Assembly: GCF_945859685.1 (NCBI RefSeq)
Contig: NC_079147.1
Coordinates: forward strand, 132,643,645-132,707,644
From: Eupeodes corollae
Lineage: Eukaryota; Arthropoda; Insecta; Diptera; Syrphidae
Direction: 5' to 3'
DNA length: 64,000 nt
Numbering within the stretch: the stretch's first letter is position 1; every line of letters starts with the position of its first letter. The position numbers were made by a program, and so were the translations under genes. A model generated the notes under the pieces. It worked only from the letters and a program-made list of their open reading frames with translations. It had not been told where the DNA came from and searched no databases. This document shows, piece by piece, positions 22,845 through 33,000 of the stretch.

Positions 22845-23373
22845 ACAATTGATGGAGAAGGGCGTCAGCTGTCGACTATTACATGGCAAAACTTCCACTT
22901 GCATCATTGACTTGGTGGTGTTGTTTCTAATGGTTTTGATGGTGACACCTCCGCCGTCAACGCCTGCGGCAGCTCTTGACATTGAGAACTGCATACAAAA
23001 ACAATGGGCAATATCTGTAGTTAAAAACATTGATATTATTTTGTTAAGAGAAATATAATATACAAAAAACTTACCTGCAAATCAGCGCCTTGTTTGGTTT
23101 GCTTTCCAAATTACTTAAAGGAAATTGCTTCCTGCATTTTGGCAATATCTAAAATGAAAAGACAGACTATAAAATAAATCCATTATTGTTGCACCTCCTT
23201 CACTGCAATTTGACTTACTTTTTATTCAATGAAGTGAACTTGTATATACCCTCTTCATTATAAAGAATTTTGGTCTGAAAAATATCAAATTATATTAAAA
23301 ATCAAAACAATTAACAAAAACTTACTCTTAAAATCCGAAACCCATTGTTTTGTTTTGCAAAATTGATTGTCAT
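22845..23373 (-). pseudogene. Unidentified exons upstream of the p62 fragment
   Basis: Four exon-like pieces with GT/AG borders on the minus strand: 23373-23326 (MTINFAKQNNGFRILR), 23274-23219 (TKILYNEEGIYKFTSLN), 23148-23075, and 22988-22845 (SMSRAAAGVDGGGVTIKTIR and onward, 48 open codons). The first two join in phase. The third breaks the frame when spliced to the second. The fourth joins the p62-like exon in phase. I do not recognise the source gene. They may be a second captured gene or the P-like element's own remnant. Confidence 0.4.
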
Positions 23374-23859
23374 TTTTGACAGGTCACAAAAATTCTATAA
23401 GTTTCTTTTTAGCCCAATCCCCCATTTTGCTTTTTTTTCTCCACTCACATGTATTCACCGATAGAGAATTTGAGAGAGTTCACCTCGAATTTGGGAGAGT
23501 TCACCTCGAATAAAATTTGAGGGTGTTTCAGGTAGGACGGGTACCGGTCGGGACTCTAGATAATATATTTCCTCTATGGCCACTTAATTGCTTCTTCTTG
23601 CCTCTTACCGATTGGTCAGTTAAGTGAAGAAGCTTTAGAATCAAAAAAACAAAGATTTTAAAATTTTCCGCGAGCAATTCAGTCGAAAAACTTCCAGAAA
23701 AGACAATTTGACAGATATTTTTAATAGAATGATGATTTCGTCAGATCCACTGTTATCAAGTCTCAGAAGTCAGAATCTTTTTGTCACTAAAAAAGATTTT
23801 CATTCAGATGCTATCGATATGTTTGATGTGGATAATATTTCTACTGAAAATGAATGAAC

Positions 23860-26169
23860 AAAATTTTATTATGTATTAATTATATTATTAAATCAAAACT
23901 ACGAAATTCATTACAACATTACAAAAAAACATTGTTGTTAATATATGCTAATTAAAAATTTTGCTCATAATTCTCACTTTTATTCAATTCATTGTGCATT
24001 CATTCTTAACAATACATTTGTTCTTTGAAAAAAATACATTATTCTTGAAAATAAACACAAAAATTAAAAAAAAAAAATATTTTTTTTCGGTGTAAACACG
24101 TAAGTTTATTCTTAAGAAAACACTCAAAATTTAAGTTTTCTTAATAAAATTTAAGTTTGAACCTATTCCTACGCTTATACAAGGCTTTAAAACAGAAGAA
24201 GCCACTTTAGACTTTTCAAAATAAATAATTGCACAAAATCACCATTCTTGCCCCACTGTACGGCGCTCAGTATTAATTTTGTTTTATTCATAATATTTTA
24301 AATTTAGTCGATGAAATAAGACCTAACCCTTCCAGTTCCTTAACAACAAATAATTTGTCGAGACAAAATTCTATAAAAAAGTGAAAAGTAAACGGTAAAC
24401 AAAAAAATGTAAAATCAGGCCAAGCATTTGCTAAGCAGCGCAAATATGTTTATTTCGAGCAACTATCTTTCCTTTTGTCCTCGATGGAAGACCGCCCAAC
24501 TGTCAGAAATTGTGAAATTGAGGAATTCGATACAAATTTGTAGGTGTTCCTTACAGAACCACAGAGTACACCCGAAGTAACCGCACAGATCCAAGCGAAT
24601 GGATCAAAAAAAGAAAGAAATGGACATATGAGAGCAGGATTTTTTGGAGATTTAACGGAAAAGAAAAGAGGTTTATGTAGACGAAGATAAACATTTTTAA
24701 TCTCTGTGTTAACATCGTTTAAAAAACAGCGAACAATTTGATGTCAAAATTGAGTTTTTGCGCGTTTTGAAACGAAATGGCCAAAACAAAGAGAGCTTTA
24801 AAAATAGAGAATCATTCATACATATTAAAGAAACGATTCAGACTCCGAATCAAATTAGTTGGACGTGTAGCCATTCATTTCATTTTTTAAATTTTGAATT
24901 ACATTTTATGTTTATTTATTGCATTAATAAATTATTTTTTTTTGTAATTAAAACAATCTTTATTTGCTTACCTCAGTTTCACCGCCAGTCTTTCTTCTGG
25001 AGATATTGCTTTACCCCACCTGGTATTTTTGAAAGTTATTAAAGGTCGTTTCAAAAACCGAAGTTCAATAAAACTTCTGTCGCTCATGCGAAAGTAATTG
25101 AAGAACTTTCATAGGTTGAATCGGAGCCGGAGGTCTAGATATATTTTTTGAAATTGCCCTTTCACATTGGCTTTTGATTACAGGTTTATTCCGTCTTTTT
25201 AATTCGAAGGCACATTTCAGTGCCAGTTCGTAAAAATCTATAACCAGAAAATTTTATCGACTTTCAAAAAACAAAAAATATATTTTATATAATTTTGTAT
25301 TCCAACAATATATCTACTCTTTTCTTTCATAAGCAAAAGAGTAGGACAAATTTGAAACTATTTTGTTTCGTGTATATGAGATAGAAATAGTGAATAAATG
25401 TTTTCTGTGTATTGGTTTATTTCGTTGATTACTTTTGGAGTTCCTCAACGATCAAACTATTTGGTTTCAAAAAATTAGAATGTACGCGCCTAGCCTAAAA
25501 GTCCACAACCGCAGCAGAAATTATAACTACCACCTTTCTTAATAAATCGAAATGGAAAAATTTGAAACATTAGGAAAGATAAAGATAACTTTAAAAATCT
25601 GATAACATAATCTTATTTTACCATCTAAAAACTATCTAACTATCTCATATAATATTTTAAGGGTATAAATCTTTAAGGTCTTTCCTTTTTTAACTTTTCT
25701 GGGTCACTTACCAACTTTTTGCTTTCAAGTTTCATAATTTTACTGAACAAATAAATGCAAAAATTCAGATAAACCTATTTTTGCTTTTGCTCTAAATAAA
25801 AAATATAAAAATAACCAAAGCGGTTATAGCTCGTGTATGTCGGGCAAATTTGGGACGGGTGCAAATGGCTTTGTAGGATATGTCCAACTCAAGGCTGATT
25901 AAGTTGAAGTCAAATACTATGTCACTATACTTAGGTATAGGTATATACATACAATAAAATTAGTACAAACTAAATAGTTGATATTTAAATTCACAGTTAT
26001 CTCTTTTTTCTGAAATAACGTATAATTTTAAGGTACAAAACACAATCTTCGTACGCTTTTTCACAGGTAGATGGCGCTGCCATATGCGTGTATTTTTCAC
26101 TTTTCGCATATACATACTATTTTAATACAGAGCCATTGTATATATGTGTACTATATGGAACAGACATTT
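23860..26169. other. AT-rich stretch with a possible MADF-domain remnant
   Basis: Mostly without signal. At 24415-24543 (+) an open stretch reads AFAKQRKYVYFEQLSFLLSS and MEDRPTVRN, like the C-terminal part of an insect MADF DNA-binding domain plus linker. No start, no BESS motif and no other MADF helices were found, so it is at best a fragment. Around 25830-25880 a segment resembles 46640-46690 (GTATGTC.GGCAAATTT), suggesting a shared short repeat. Confidence 0.35.
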
Positions 26170-26180
26170 GTGTTGAAGCC

Positions 26181-27235
26181 TTTTTTTTTTTTTTCAAATT
26201 CATTTTTATTTATTCAATCTTAAACCTATCTTAAAGCTAGACAAAAATTCATAAAACTAGCCTAATTATCCATAACTTACAACTAACTTAATGGTCCCAT
26301 ACGGACACTCTAAGCTAAACTATAACACTAATTACTAATGCCTTTCGGCCTTAAGATCTATTTTACTTCAATTTAAATTTTATTTGTTTTGTTTTTATTA
26401 GAAAATTTTGAAAAAACTAATATCAATAACCTTTTTTATTTATTTTTACTTACAAACTACTTAAAATAAGGTCCTTAAATAAAACTTAAAAACTAACTTA
26501 AACTACCTATTCTACCTATAAACTACTTAAAACTAGAACAACCACAGCAGCAAATCTAACTATCTAACATTTTTGTTATTCATATTTCGTTGTCTTTTTC
26601 CCATTATCAAGTGCCGATTGAAGCCACCAAAACTGGTTCTCCTGCTTCACCCTATCAGTTCGGTCCCGCTCGGACACAGCCCTACTGAACCGAAGGAGCT
26701 CTGCTCCGCCTTGTGCCATGACGTCCCGATTGTACAGGAGTCGCCTATCCACGGTTCTTCGTCTAACGTGGTAGATTAACGGGACTGCCAATCTATCCTG
26801 TATCAGACCGCATTTGTCTAAAAAGAGGAATGCCTCTGGTGGAATGAAGCCGCTCAAGCGCGCACTCTCTAAATACTCGTCGTTCGGATAGAACGCCCCG
26901 AAAATTAAATTGTTGGTCGAAGACATAGCTCTTGCAATGTGACCTCGAACGAGTTTTATCACGAAATTGTCAATTCTGTTGATTCGAGCCCCGTTGTACA
27001 GGACCTCGTTGGAATAATAATGCACATAAGAAGATTCGGCTGTTCGATATAAGCCGGTACAGCGTCGTAAACACTGCCGCTCGAACACCCGAAACTTCTC
27101 CATCTGGGAAGGGGCAACGTTGAACCACACAGGACAACCATAAACGATCATTGGCCGTATGAGGGCCTTGTAGCAAATTACCTTAACTCTGGGGTCAAGC
27201 CGACTGCTAAAAAACAGTCGTTTCGTCAGAGCGAA
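26181..27235 (-). mobile_element. 5'-truncated LINE (Jockey-like), 3' end of reverse transcriptase ORF
   Basis: The minus strand encodes the C-terminal part of a non-LTR reverse transcriptase protein: SSRLDPRVKVICYKALIRP, then MIVYGCPVWF, FRVFERQCLRRCTGLYRTAE, INRIDNFVIKL and FWWLQSALDN, with a stop near 26576 and a 3'-UTR ending in 14 A (26194-26181). The 11-bp repeat GTGTTGAAGCC flanks it exactly (26170-26180 and 27236-27246). The reading frame is open over its whole retained length, so the insertion is young. 5' truncation is typical of target-primed reverse transcription. Confidence 0.85.
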
Positions 27236-27246
27236 GTGTTGAAGCC

Positions 27247-27485
27247 TCCTACCACCTATATGGCGCTGACTGTCAAAAATTTAATGTGGGATATATAACT
27301 TTTAAATTTTAATCTCATAAGAATAAAGATATGTGTGGGTGAGGGAGTTATCTGAATCAGCTGTTTACTGCTAAATTCAGTTCTTGTCATAGTTAATAGG
27401 TTTTTAGTTTTTTTTTTGAAAATTGTATTTATTTGATTTAAGATTGATTTAGTTTGATAGAATATTTTGTTACCAAATTTTGAAT
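27247..27485. promoter_or_regulatory. Possible CutC promoter region
   Basis: The interval directly upstream of the candidate first CutC exon contains AATCAGCTGTTTACTG near 27356, an E-box-like core-promoter motif common in flies. No TATA box was placed with confidence, and the transcription start is inferred only from position. Confidence 0.25.
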
Positions 27486-27601
27486 ATGTGGATGGAAAAT
27501 AATATACAGTCGATTTTGGATGAAGTCAAGTTGGTAGAGGGTGGTTTTGTATATAGGATGTTATATTCGTCTAAGGTTGGCGTAGATAGTAGGTCAATGA
27601 A
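27486..27601 (+). CDS. Candidate first coding exon of the CutC gene
   Basis: An open exon starting MWMENNIQSILDEVKL ends ATGAA before the donor GTACGT. The acceptor at 29043-29044 (TTTCATAG, then G ATG) would join it in phase, adding 39 residues to CutC and turning its usual start into an internal Met. The N-terminal extension is not part of the conserved family, and I do not recognise it. It could equally be an unrelated exon. Confidence 0.35.
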
Positions 27602-28322
27602 GTACGTATAACACATTTTTTTTTTGCGAAATTAAAAAAATATTCAACGGGTTGGAAAGGAGGTCAAAGTGGCTATTTTATTGGACAAATAAAAATATAT
27701 CAACTTCCACAGCTACAATGCCTTTTCATTGCAATTGTGTGACTAATTATACCGTTATTTCAAACCATCAAAAGTAAGCTAAAAGGTTTTTTTCGTAAAA
27801 AATGACATCGTAATTAGCATATGACAATAATTACCTAAAAAACCTAAGTTAAGATACAAAAAATATGGTTTTCTTTCGAAAATGTTTGTTGTTGGGCTGT
27901 AATTTTTAAATGTAAATTCTACAATAAAGTTTTTATTAGTCTTTGTAGGTCATACTGTATGAGTTTTCAAATAAATTTCATAGTTCATATGTGTAATTTT
28001 AATTGTTTTCATGTATTTTTTAAAATGGTTTTAAAAAAAAGTTAAAAAGTTTAATTTTTTCACTCACGTTCAAATAAAAATTCTTTATTCTTGGGCATAT
28101 AAAAATGTGTGTATTTTTGTATACCTATTGAAATGTACTAAAGTATAGTAAAAATAGAAAGGTAAAATCATAATTTTCACGTCGTTCACTTAACATTTCA
28201 TTTATTTCAGATTTTAATTGTATCAAAATATTAACTGCCATGTGAATTTCAAGTTTACGAAAAAACATTTTGATGTTCATAACGTAAATTAAAATTGTAT
28301 TTAATTTTTAAGTGAATTTTAA

Positions 28323-28505
28323 CATTAAATTAAATTAAATTAAATTAAATTAAATTAAATTGTCCATTTTATTAGTTTTAGTTAGTCTTTTTTGCTGAAC
28401 TTAATTTTAACTTTAGATTTTCACAAAACTTTCTTCTATTTGTGTGTTTTTTTTTATTATTATTCTGAAAGATCTTCTTTCAGTTGTACGAATTTTTAAA
28501 TACTT
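28323..28505. repeat. (TTAAA)n microsatellite joined to a Harbinger arm fragment
   Basis: 28323-28360 is a run of TAAAT pentamers. From about 28362 to 28505 the sequence matches, with several differences, the minus strand of the Harbinger arm around 13315-13445 (CATTTTATTAGTTTTAGTTAGT, later CTTTCAGTTGTAC). The fragment is older than the compound at 12587-21947. The remaining 28510-29040 shows nothing recognisable. Confidence 0.6.
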
Positions 28506-29045
28506 ATAGAAGACTATACTTTTTATAGAATGCCAAAAAAACACGACTACTATACATATTAGTAGCAAACATTATTCAAAGAATATTTTCAAATTATTAA
28601 TAAAAACAAAGTCATTGAAATGGAGTATTTAACAACACTGTAAAGTAAATCAAAACGAATTTTAAGTTCAAACATAAAATAAACTAGGTTTTTCGCAAAA
28701 AAGTTTTTAATTTCCTATCTTTAAAACGGAATACATACGAACGAAGAATGATATAAGACAACTTTATCAAATTATTCTGTTTTTTTATGTAACATCTCTG
28801 GCAGAGGGCCAACACGCATTCTATTTGGCCTTCACTCGCTGTGTCTGACCAGGCCTGAAAGCTCTTAGGTCTCTAAGAAAAAATTATCTTTGGCTTTATA
28901 CTTTATCTACTTTGTTTATAAAATAATAAAAGTCAAGCTAAAGAACCTTTACCTTCACTAGTTTACTGATTTGATGAATATATAATTAATTAATTAACTA
29001 CCATAACGCTTTATCCATCTAACCAAAAGCAAAAGATTTCATAGG

Positions 29046-29804
29046 ATGCTTGAAATTTGCGTTGATTCTATAACATCTGCAATTGCTGCTGCAGAGGGTG
29101 GTGCTTCTCGTATAGAACTTTGTTCGGCCTTAAGTGAAGGAGGGCTTACACCAACTGTGGGAACGTTGAAAGCGTTAAAATCTGTACCAATTAACATTCC
29201 AATATTTTGCATGCTTCGTCCAAGGAGAGGAAATGATTTTATGTACACCAATGCAGAAATGGATGCTCTCCTATATGATATGGCATTGTTTAAGTCACAC
29301 GGATGTGATGGGTTTGTCTTTGGAGCACTAGATAAAAACAGAGACGTATGCGAGTGGCAGTGTAGGCAGGTTGTACAAATGGCTGGAAATCTACCGGTCA
29401 CCTTCCATAGGGCATTCGATTTGACGGCTCCTTGTAAGATGCATGAAACCGTTGATCAAATAAAGTCATTGGGTTTTGCAAGAATACTAACAAGTGGGTT
29501 TAAGCATTCTTGTTTACAGGGAATCTACAATATTCGTGAACTCTGTAATCAACACAAAGATATTATCATAATGCCTGGAGCTGGAATTTCCGCATCAAAT
29601 TTGGAAGAGATTCTGCGTGAAACGAAATGTAATGAATTCCATGCTTCTGCAAGGAAGAAAGTTGATCAACCTATTTGTACTACTGCAAATATTTCTATGG
29701 GTGGTGGTGAAGCAGACTTAGAACCAATGTTTATCACAGATGAATGTTTGGTGAGAGAATTGATTGCTATAGCAGAGCGCAATAAAACAGTTTCTAATAA
29801 ATAA
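29046..29804 (+). CDS. Copper homeostasis protein CutC homologue
   Basis: A single open exon of 252 aa covers the whole CutC family TIM-barrel: LEICVDSITSAIAAAEGGA, then SRIELCSALSEGGLTPT, FCMLRPRRGNDF, HGCDGFVFGAL, VTFHRAFDLT, ARILTSGFKHS, IIIMPGAGIS and EFHASARKK. In animals the protein is cytosolic, binds Cu(I) and is linked to copper handling; the catalytic role is unsettled (established knowledge). ATG at 29046 matches the usual family start, although an upstream exon could extend it. An AATAAA at 29834-29839, 30 bases past the stop, is a likely poly(A) signal. Neighbours are transposons on both sides; no frame damage is seen. Confidence 0.92.
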   Translation: MLEICVDSITSAIAAAEGGASRIELCSALSEGGLTPTVGTLKALKSVPINIPIFCMLRPRRGNDFMYTNAEMDALLYDMALFKSHGCDGFVFGALDKNRDVCEWQCRQVVQMAGNLPVTFHRAFDLTAPCKMHETVDQIKSLGFARILTSGFKHSCLQGIYNIRELCNQHKDIIIMPGAGISASNLEEILRETKCNEFHASARKKVDQPICTTANISMGGGEADLEPMFITDECLVRELIAIAERNKTVSNK

Positions 29805-29839
29805 TTATAAATGCATTTCTTTCGTTGTTATTTAATAAA

Positions 29840-30344
29840 GAAAATTATTTGCATTCTTTGCTTGTTAGTCGAGACATTAATGCTGAAGTCAATTTTTGTG
29901 GGGGCCTGATACTCAATACTCATGATATTATAGAATAAAGGCATACAAATATAAACATTTTCATTATCTTTGAATATTTGTAATTCTCTTATTTCAATAT
30001 TGTAGGGAATTGCTGTAAGAGTATCTTCTTAAATGCAAATAACATTAAAAATAAATGTCTGTCTTTTCATAAGCAGTGTGCTATTGAAGTGTTTAATGAC
30101 ATTCATCTTCTCGAAGAATACAGCCGAAATAACCTTTCTACTGCTAGCAATGCTCATCAATTTACCTTTGAGCTCAATTTCAGACGCATTGTCCAATACA
30201 GAGTAATAATCTACCCTCTTATTACAGTTGAGCATTCAAAATAAGTGGGCATGGTATACGCTTTTAAACGTTATCATACATTCCTAATTCTTGTATTGTG
30301 TTTTACATGATACCAATAAGGCTTTTTTATATCAGTCACAGGTC
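29840..30344. other. Intergenic stretch downstream of CutC
   Basis: A 68-codon minus-strand open frame (30235-30029) has no recognised family and no supporting splice or poly(A) context. Otherwise only AT-rich sequence. Confidence 0.4.
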
Positions 30345-32240
30345 TATGTGAATAAGGTCCTCACCCAACAAACTTCTGTATCTATCTCGGTCCCTAGCTA
30401 AATGTCCGGTTGTGCACTGCAAGTTGAGGGTGAGGTCACTTTCCACTTATGCGACCCGCCTGATCGGGGGTTTTCCTCTACTACGTTGTCCTGTGGGCGG
30501 GGATTTAAAGACCTTTAAGGCCGGATCGTTGGTTTCCATGTGCACTACGTGACCCAGTCATCTCAGTAGTTGGACTTTTATCCTTAATTTTACGTCGCTT
30601 AACCGCCCGTATAGATCGTCGTTCCATCCTCTCCTTAACTCTCGAAATGACCCAAGGTGCTTCCATCCGCTTTGTCATAGTCCAATCTTTTGCACAGTAT
30701 AGCAGGACGGGTATGTTTAGGGTTTTACATATATAAAGACACTGCTTAACTACTCAATTCCTTTCTTAGCCCAAAGAAACAGCTGCTAGCAAGGAAAATT
30801 CTTCGTTTGATCTCAGCGCTGGTGTTGTTTAATGTGTTCATAGCAGTTAGACAAAGTCCTTATCTACTCCAAAGTTACGTCTGTCGATGGTGACGTTTTG
30901 ACTGAGACGTCAATGTTGTAGGTTCTTTCTCGAAAATCCTCATGTACAAATCTCTTATTATACCAGTGATTTCATATAGATTCTTGACATGGTTTAAAAT
31001 ATCACCAAAAGTAGCCAAGGGGCTCCAAGTATTTGAAAGATTCATCTTGAGAGCATGTCTAACCAAATACAGAAGACCTGGAGGTAAATGTTTCAGTAAC
31101 TTGTCCATTTACAACTATTGCCAAATCAACCCTCTCCTTGCATATTTAACAGAGCTAGCCATCAAAAGAATTCATACCTACAGTTTTCACAAAAACCCTC
31201 TTTTTAAAAATATTTGTACTACGAATATCAACTTCGCTGTCGACGGTAGGTACTACGCTTCTCCAATCAGCTTAGCCAATGCATTGACTGTTCAAAGTCT
31301 TGTAGTTCCAAACAACGAGTTCCTCTCTTCCTTTTACGGGATGGGTAGCCCTAATATATACAGAGGCTAACAAAACCAAATGTAAAACTAACGCCTGGGG
31401 TCAAATTGGACCTGGAAATCCCAGGAGTTCATGACTCTGGGGATTTGTAGGTCCTTTTTGACTCCGGGCGGTACAGAAACAGAAACGAAAACACAAATAT
31501 AATTTATAATTATATTTAGCAAAACTAATATCTTACATATTTAATATAAATATAAAAAAATTAAATTATTCATTAATGTTAGTGAAGTTCATAATAAAAT
31601 GTAATTAAAAAAAAAAAAAAAACAAAAGCACAAATGATATGTACATACATTTATACAAATGTAATATTGAAAACTAAGTCTCTAATTATTAAAATCTTAA
31701 CAAAATCTAAGAATAAAGATTTGTGGTGTCAGTTGAATCGTTCCGTTGTGGAAGCAATTTCTCTCTGGTCGGTTTGACTGATACTCCCTTTTGTTTCCTA
31801 GTTTTAAGTTCAATGTACAAAATGAATAAGTGCCTGAGCAACACTACTTCCTTACTCAAGTAACTCGCTTTTTATACAAAAAGAAACGTGTTTTAGTTCC
31901 TCTTTTTCATTATATAGTATTTTAAGTTAAGCAAGACCAAGTCTAAGTCAGCTAAATTTTTACTTTTATTTCTTCTTAGTCCTAAGTTAATAAATTCAAT
32001 TGAATTCTCGATGATAGCATGAACTTTGTTTTTCCCTCATTAAACGTTAAAGTAATTAATGACGCCTCTGCCTCAATACTCGCAAAATCCCCATTTACAT
32101 CACGCTGATTTCAGCAGATTATGTCAATGTCATCAGCATAATATGCTAGTAATTGGACAGACTTTTGAAAGATAGTGCCTCTGCGAATATCAGTTTCTTG
32201 AAAAATTGTTTGTACATGAAGGAACAGCCGAAAATACACA
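30345..32240 (-). mobile_element. RTE-like LINE remnant, interrupted by another LINE
   Basis: On the minus strand, 32240-31980 reads like the reverse transcriptase core: QLLAYYADDIDIIC (a YADD box) and SLITLTFNEGKTKFMLSS. After the interruption (30935-31620) the part at 30930-30345 reads like the C-terminus of the same ORF, with the ferocious stop content of old copies and the WR/DR-rich end (KERA.., RDRDRYRSLLGE). It shares family with 55490-56215: both contain the GGGTGAGGTCACTTTCCACTT segment. The clade name is approximate. Confidence 0.6.
30935..31620 (+). mobile_element. Plus-strand LINE 3' fragment with poly(A) tail
   Basis: Open for 142 codons (30942-31370): MYKSLIIPVISYRFLTWF, LQVFERFILRACLTKYRRPG and LLAYLTELAIKRIHTY are C-terminal reverse transcriptase blocks of a Jockey-like LINE. 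The 3'-UTR ends in a run of about 17 A at 31606-31622. It lies inside the opposite-strand RTE-like remnant and so inserted later. A clear target duplication was not found. Confidence 0.7.
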
Positions 32241-32775
32241 CAGAACCTTACAATAAATATACTTGAAAGAGAAAAAAGCAATGTTTTTTTAATTTAGCAA
32301 ATAAAGAAAGCCCGAAGTGGACGGAGAAACCCTATTAAGGTAAAATATATAAAACAAATAGTGTACCTGAGGGTATAACAACAGAAATAAACGATTAAAT
32401 CTATCTTAGTTTTATGGAACAACGGAAGTTGTTTAAGTATTATATATATGTCCTAAAAGGGCTAAAGTCTATTATCACAGAATGCGAATTTTCAACGTAG
32501 GAAAGATATAGTTAGGTTTTAGACAAGAGTATATAAGAAAAATAAAACTATCTAAAACTAATGAAGTCCACTTATTCAAACAAAATAGAGGTTGAGTTGT
32601 TTTTGAAATAAAATACAAAATTGTTATAAGCCTTACTGTCCTCCTCAAGCCTAAAGCATGCGTTTTTAAGATGTTTGCAGTTGATTTGTCTTGTTCCCGT
32701 GCAGTTGATACACAAATTGCCTTAAACAAATTTATATTTTGGAAAACACTACTTATTTCTAGTTAAATTTAAAGT
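32241..32775. other. AT-rich intergenic stretch
   Basis: No coding or structural signal recognised between the RTE-like remnant and the SINE. Confidence 0.4.
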
Positions 32776-33000
32776 AGTAACTGTGGCGTGATGGTTAATG
32801 CGTAGGACAGTCAAGGTTGAGATCTCGGGATCGATCCCTGTCGAATAGTTATAATTTCTGTCAACAATTCGGATCTGGCATAAAACTATATGCCCTTTCA
32901 TCCCTGACATGACATGCACACAGGAATGGTTGAGAGCTGCAAATCACTAGGCCCTAGTCTTTAACTAGGCCCTAGTCTGTTGCGCCACCTAATATATTTT
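32776..33000 (+). mobile_element. tRNA-derived SINE
   Basis: The 5' part has a tRNA-like pol III promoter: TGGCGTGATGGTTAATG (A box) and GGATCGATCCC (B box, close to GGTTCGANNCC) about 45 bases downstream. A non-tRNA body follows, with GGTTGAGAGCTGCAAATCACT, a short duplicated ACTAGGCCCTAGTCT, and GTTGCGCCACCTAAT before an AT-rich 3' tail. No anticodon-arm cloverleaf folds convincingly, so it is not a functional tRNA. Confidence 0.7.

Larger units (their letters stand above)
12431..23578. mobile_element. 11.1-kb P-like inverted-repeat element with nested cargo
   Basis: Both ends carry a 32-bp inverted repeat that differs at one base. It begins CATAGAGGAAATATATTA and finishes AGAGTCCCGAC. The 8-bp direct repeat GCCACTTA flanks it at 12423-12430 and 23579-23586 and lies inside a coding region, so the insertion point is exact. 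A repeat of about 31 bp starting with CAT and ending near GTCCCG, with an 8-bp duplication, is the pattern of Drosophila P elements. No P transposase or THAP domain was found, so it would be non-autonomous. Contents: a short left part (12463-12586), the Harbinger compound (12587-21947) and a right part with minus-strand exons (22233-23373). A hAT-type origin is the main alternative because it also makes 8-bp duplications. Confidence 0.65.
11300..23857 (+). pseudogene. RAG1/Transib-like transposase gene, broken by two insertions
   Basis: Coding pieces at 11300-12092, 12374-12430 and 23587-23857 join into one protein relic. Recognisable blocks in order: KCLVPLQLL, IDGKLCN, RCYLCNAACKEF (a CxxC pair), LHAWIRLFECLLH, KEKLGLIVDHPKPGYG, NVARRLF, ATITGIHELLIQKF, then YPWYYM.ATVHKILIHGH, SCLLPIGQLSEEALES, NLTDIFNRMMISSDPLLSSL. 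This is a widespread arthropod transposase-like family. The RAG1/Transib link is my inference from the shared CxxC, HKxL and SEE.xE..NK arrangement. Frameshifts near 11845 and 11940 and the two insertions leave it non-functional. Removing the MITE at 12093-12373 with one TAT copy, and the element at 12431-23578 with one 8-bp copy, restores the reading frame at both junctions. The C-terminus ends with the stop at 23855-23857. Confidence 0.7.

Noticed and set aside
32776..32850. True tRNA gene
   Set aside because: A and B boxes are present but the acceptor and anticodon arms do not pair; the 3' body is that of a SINE.
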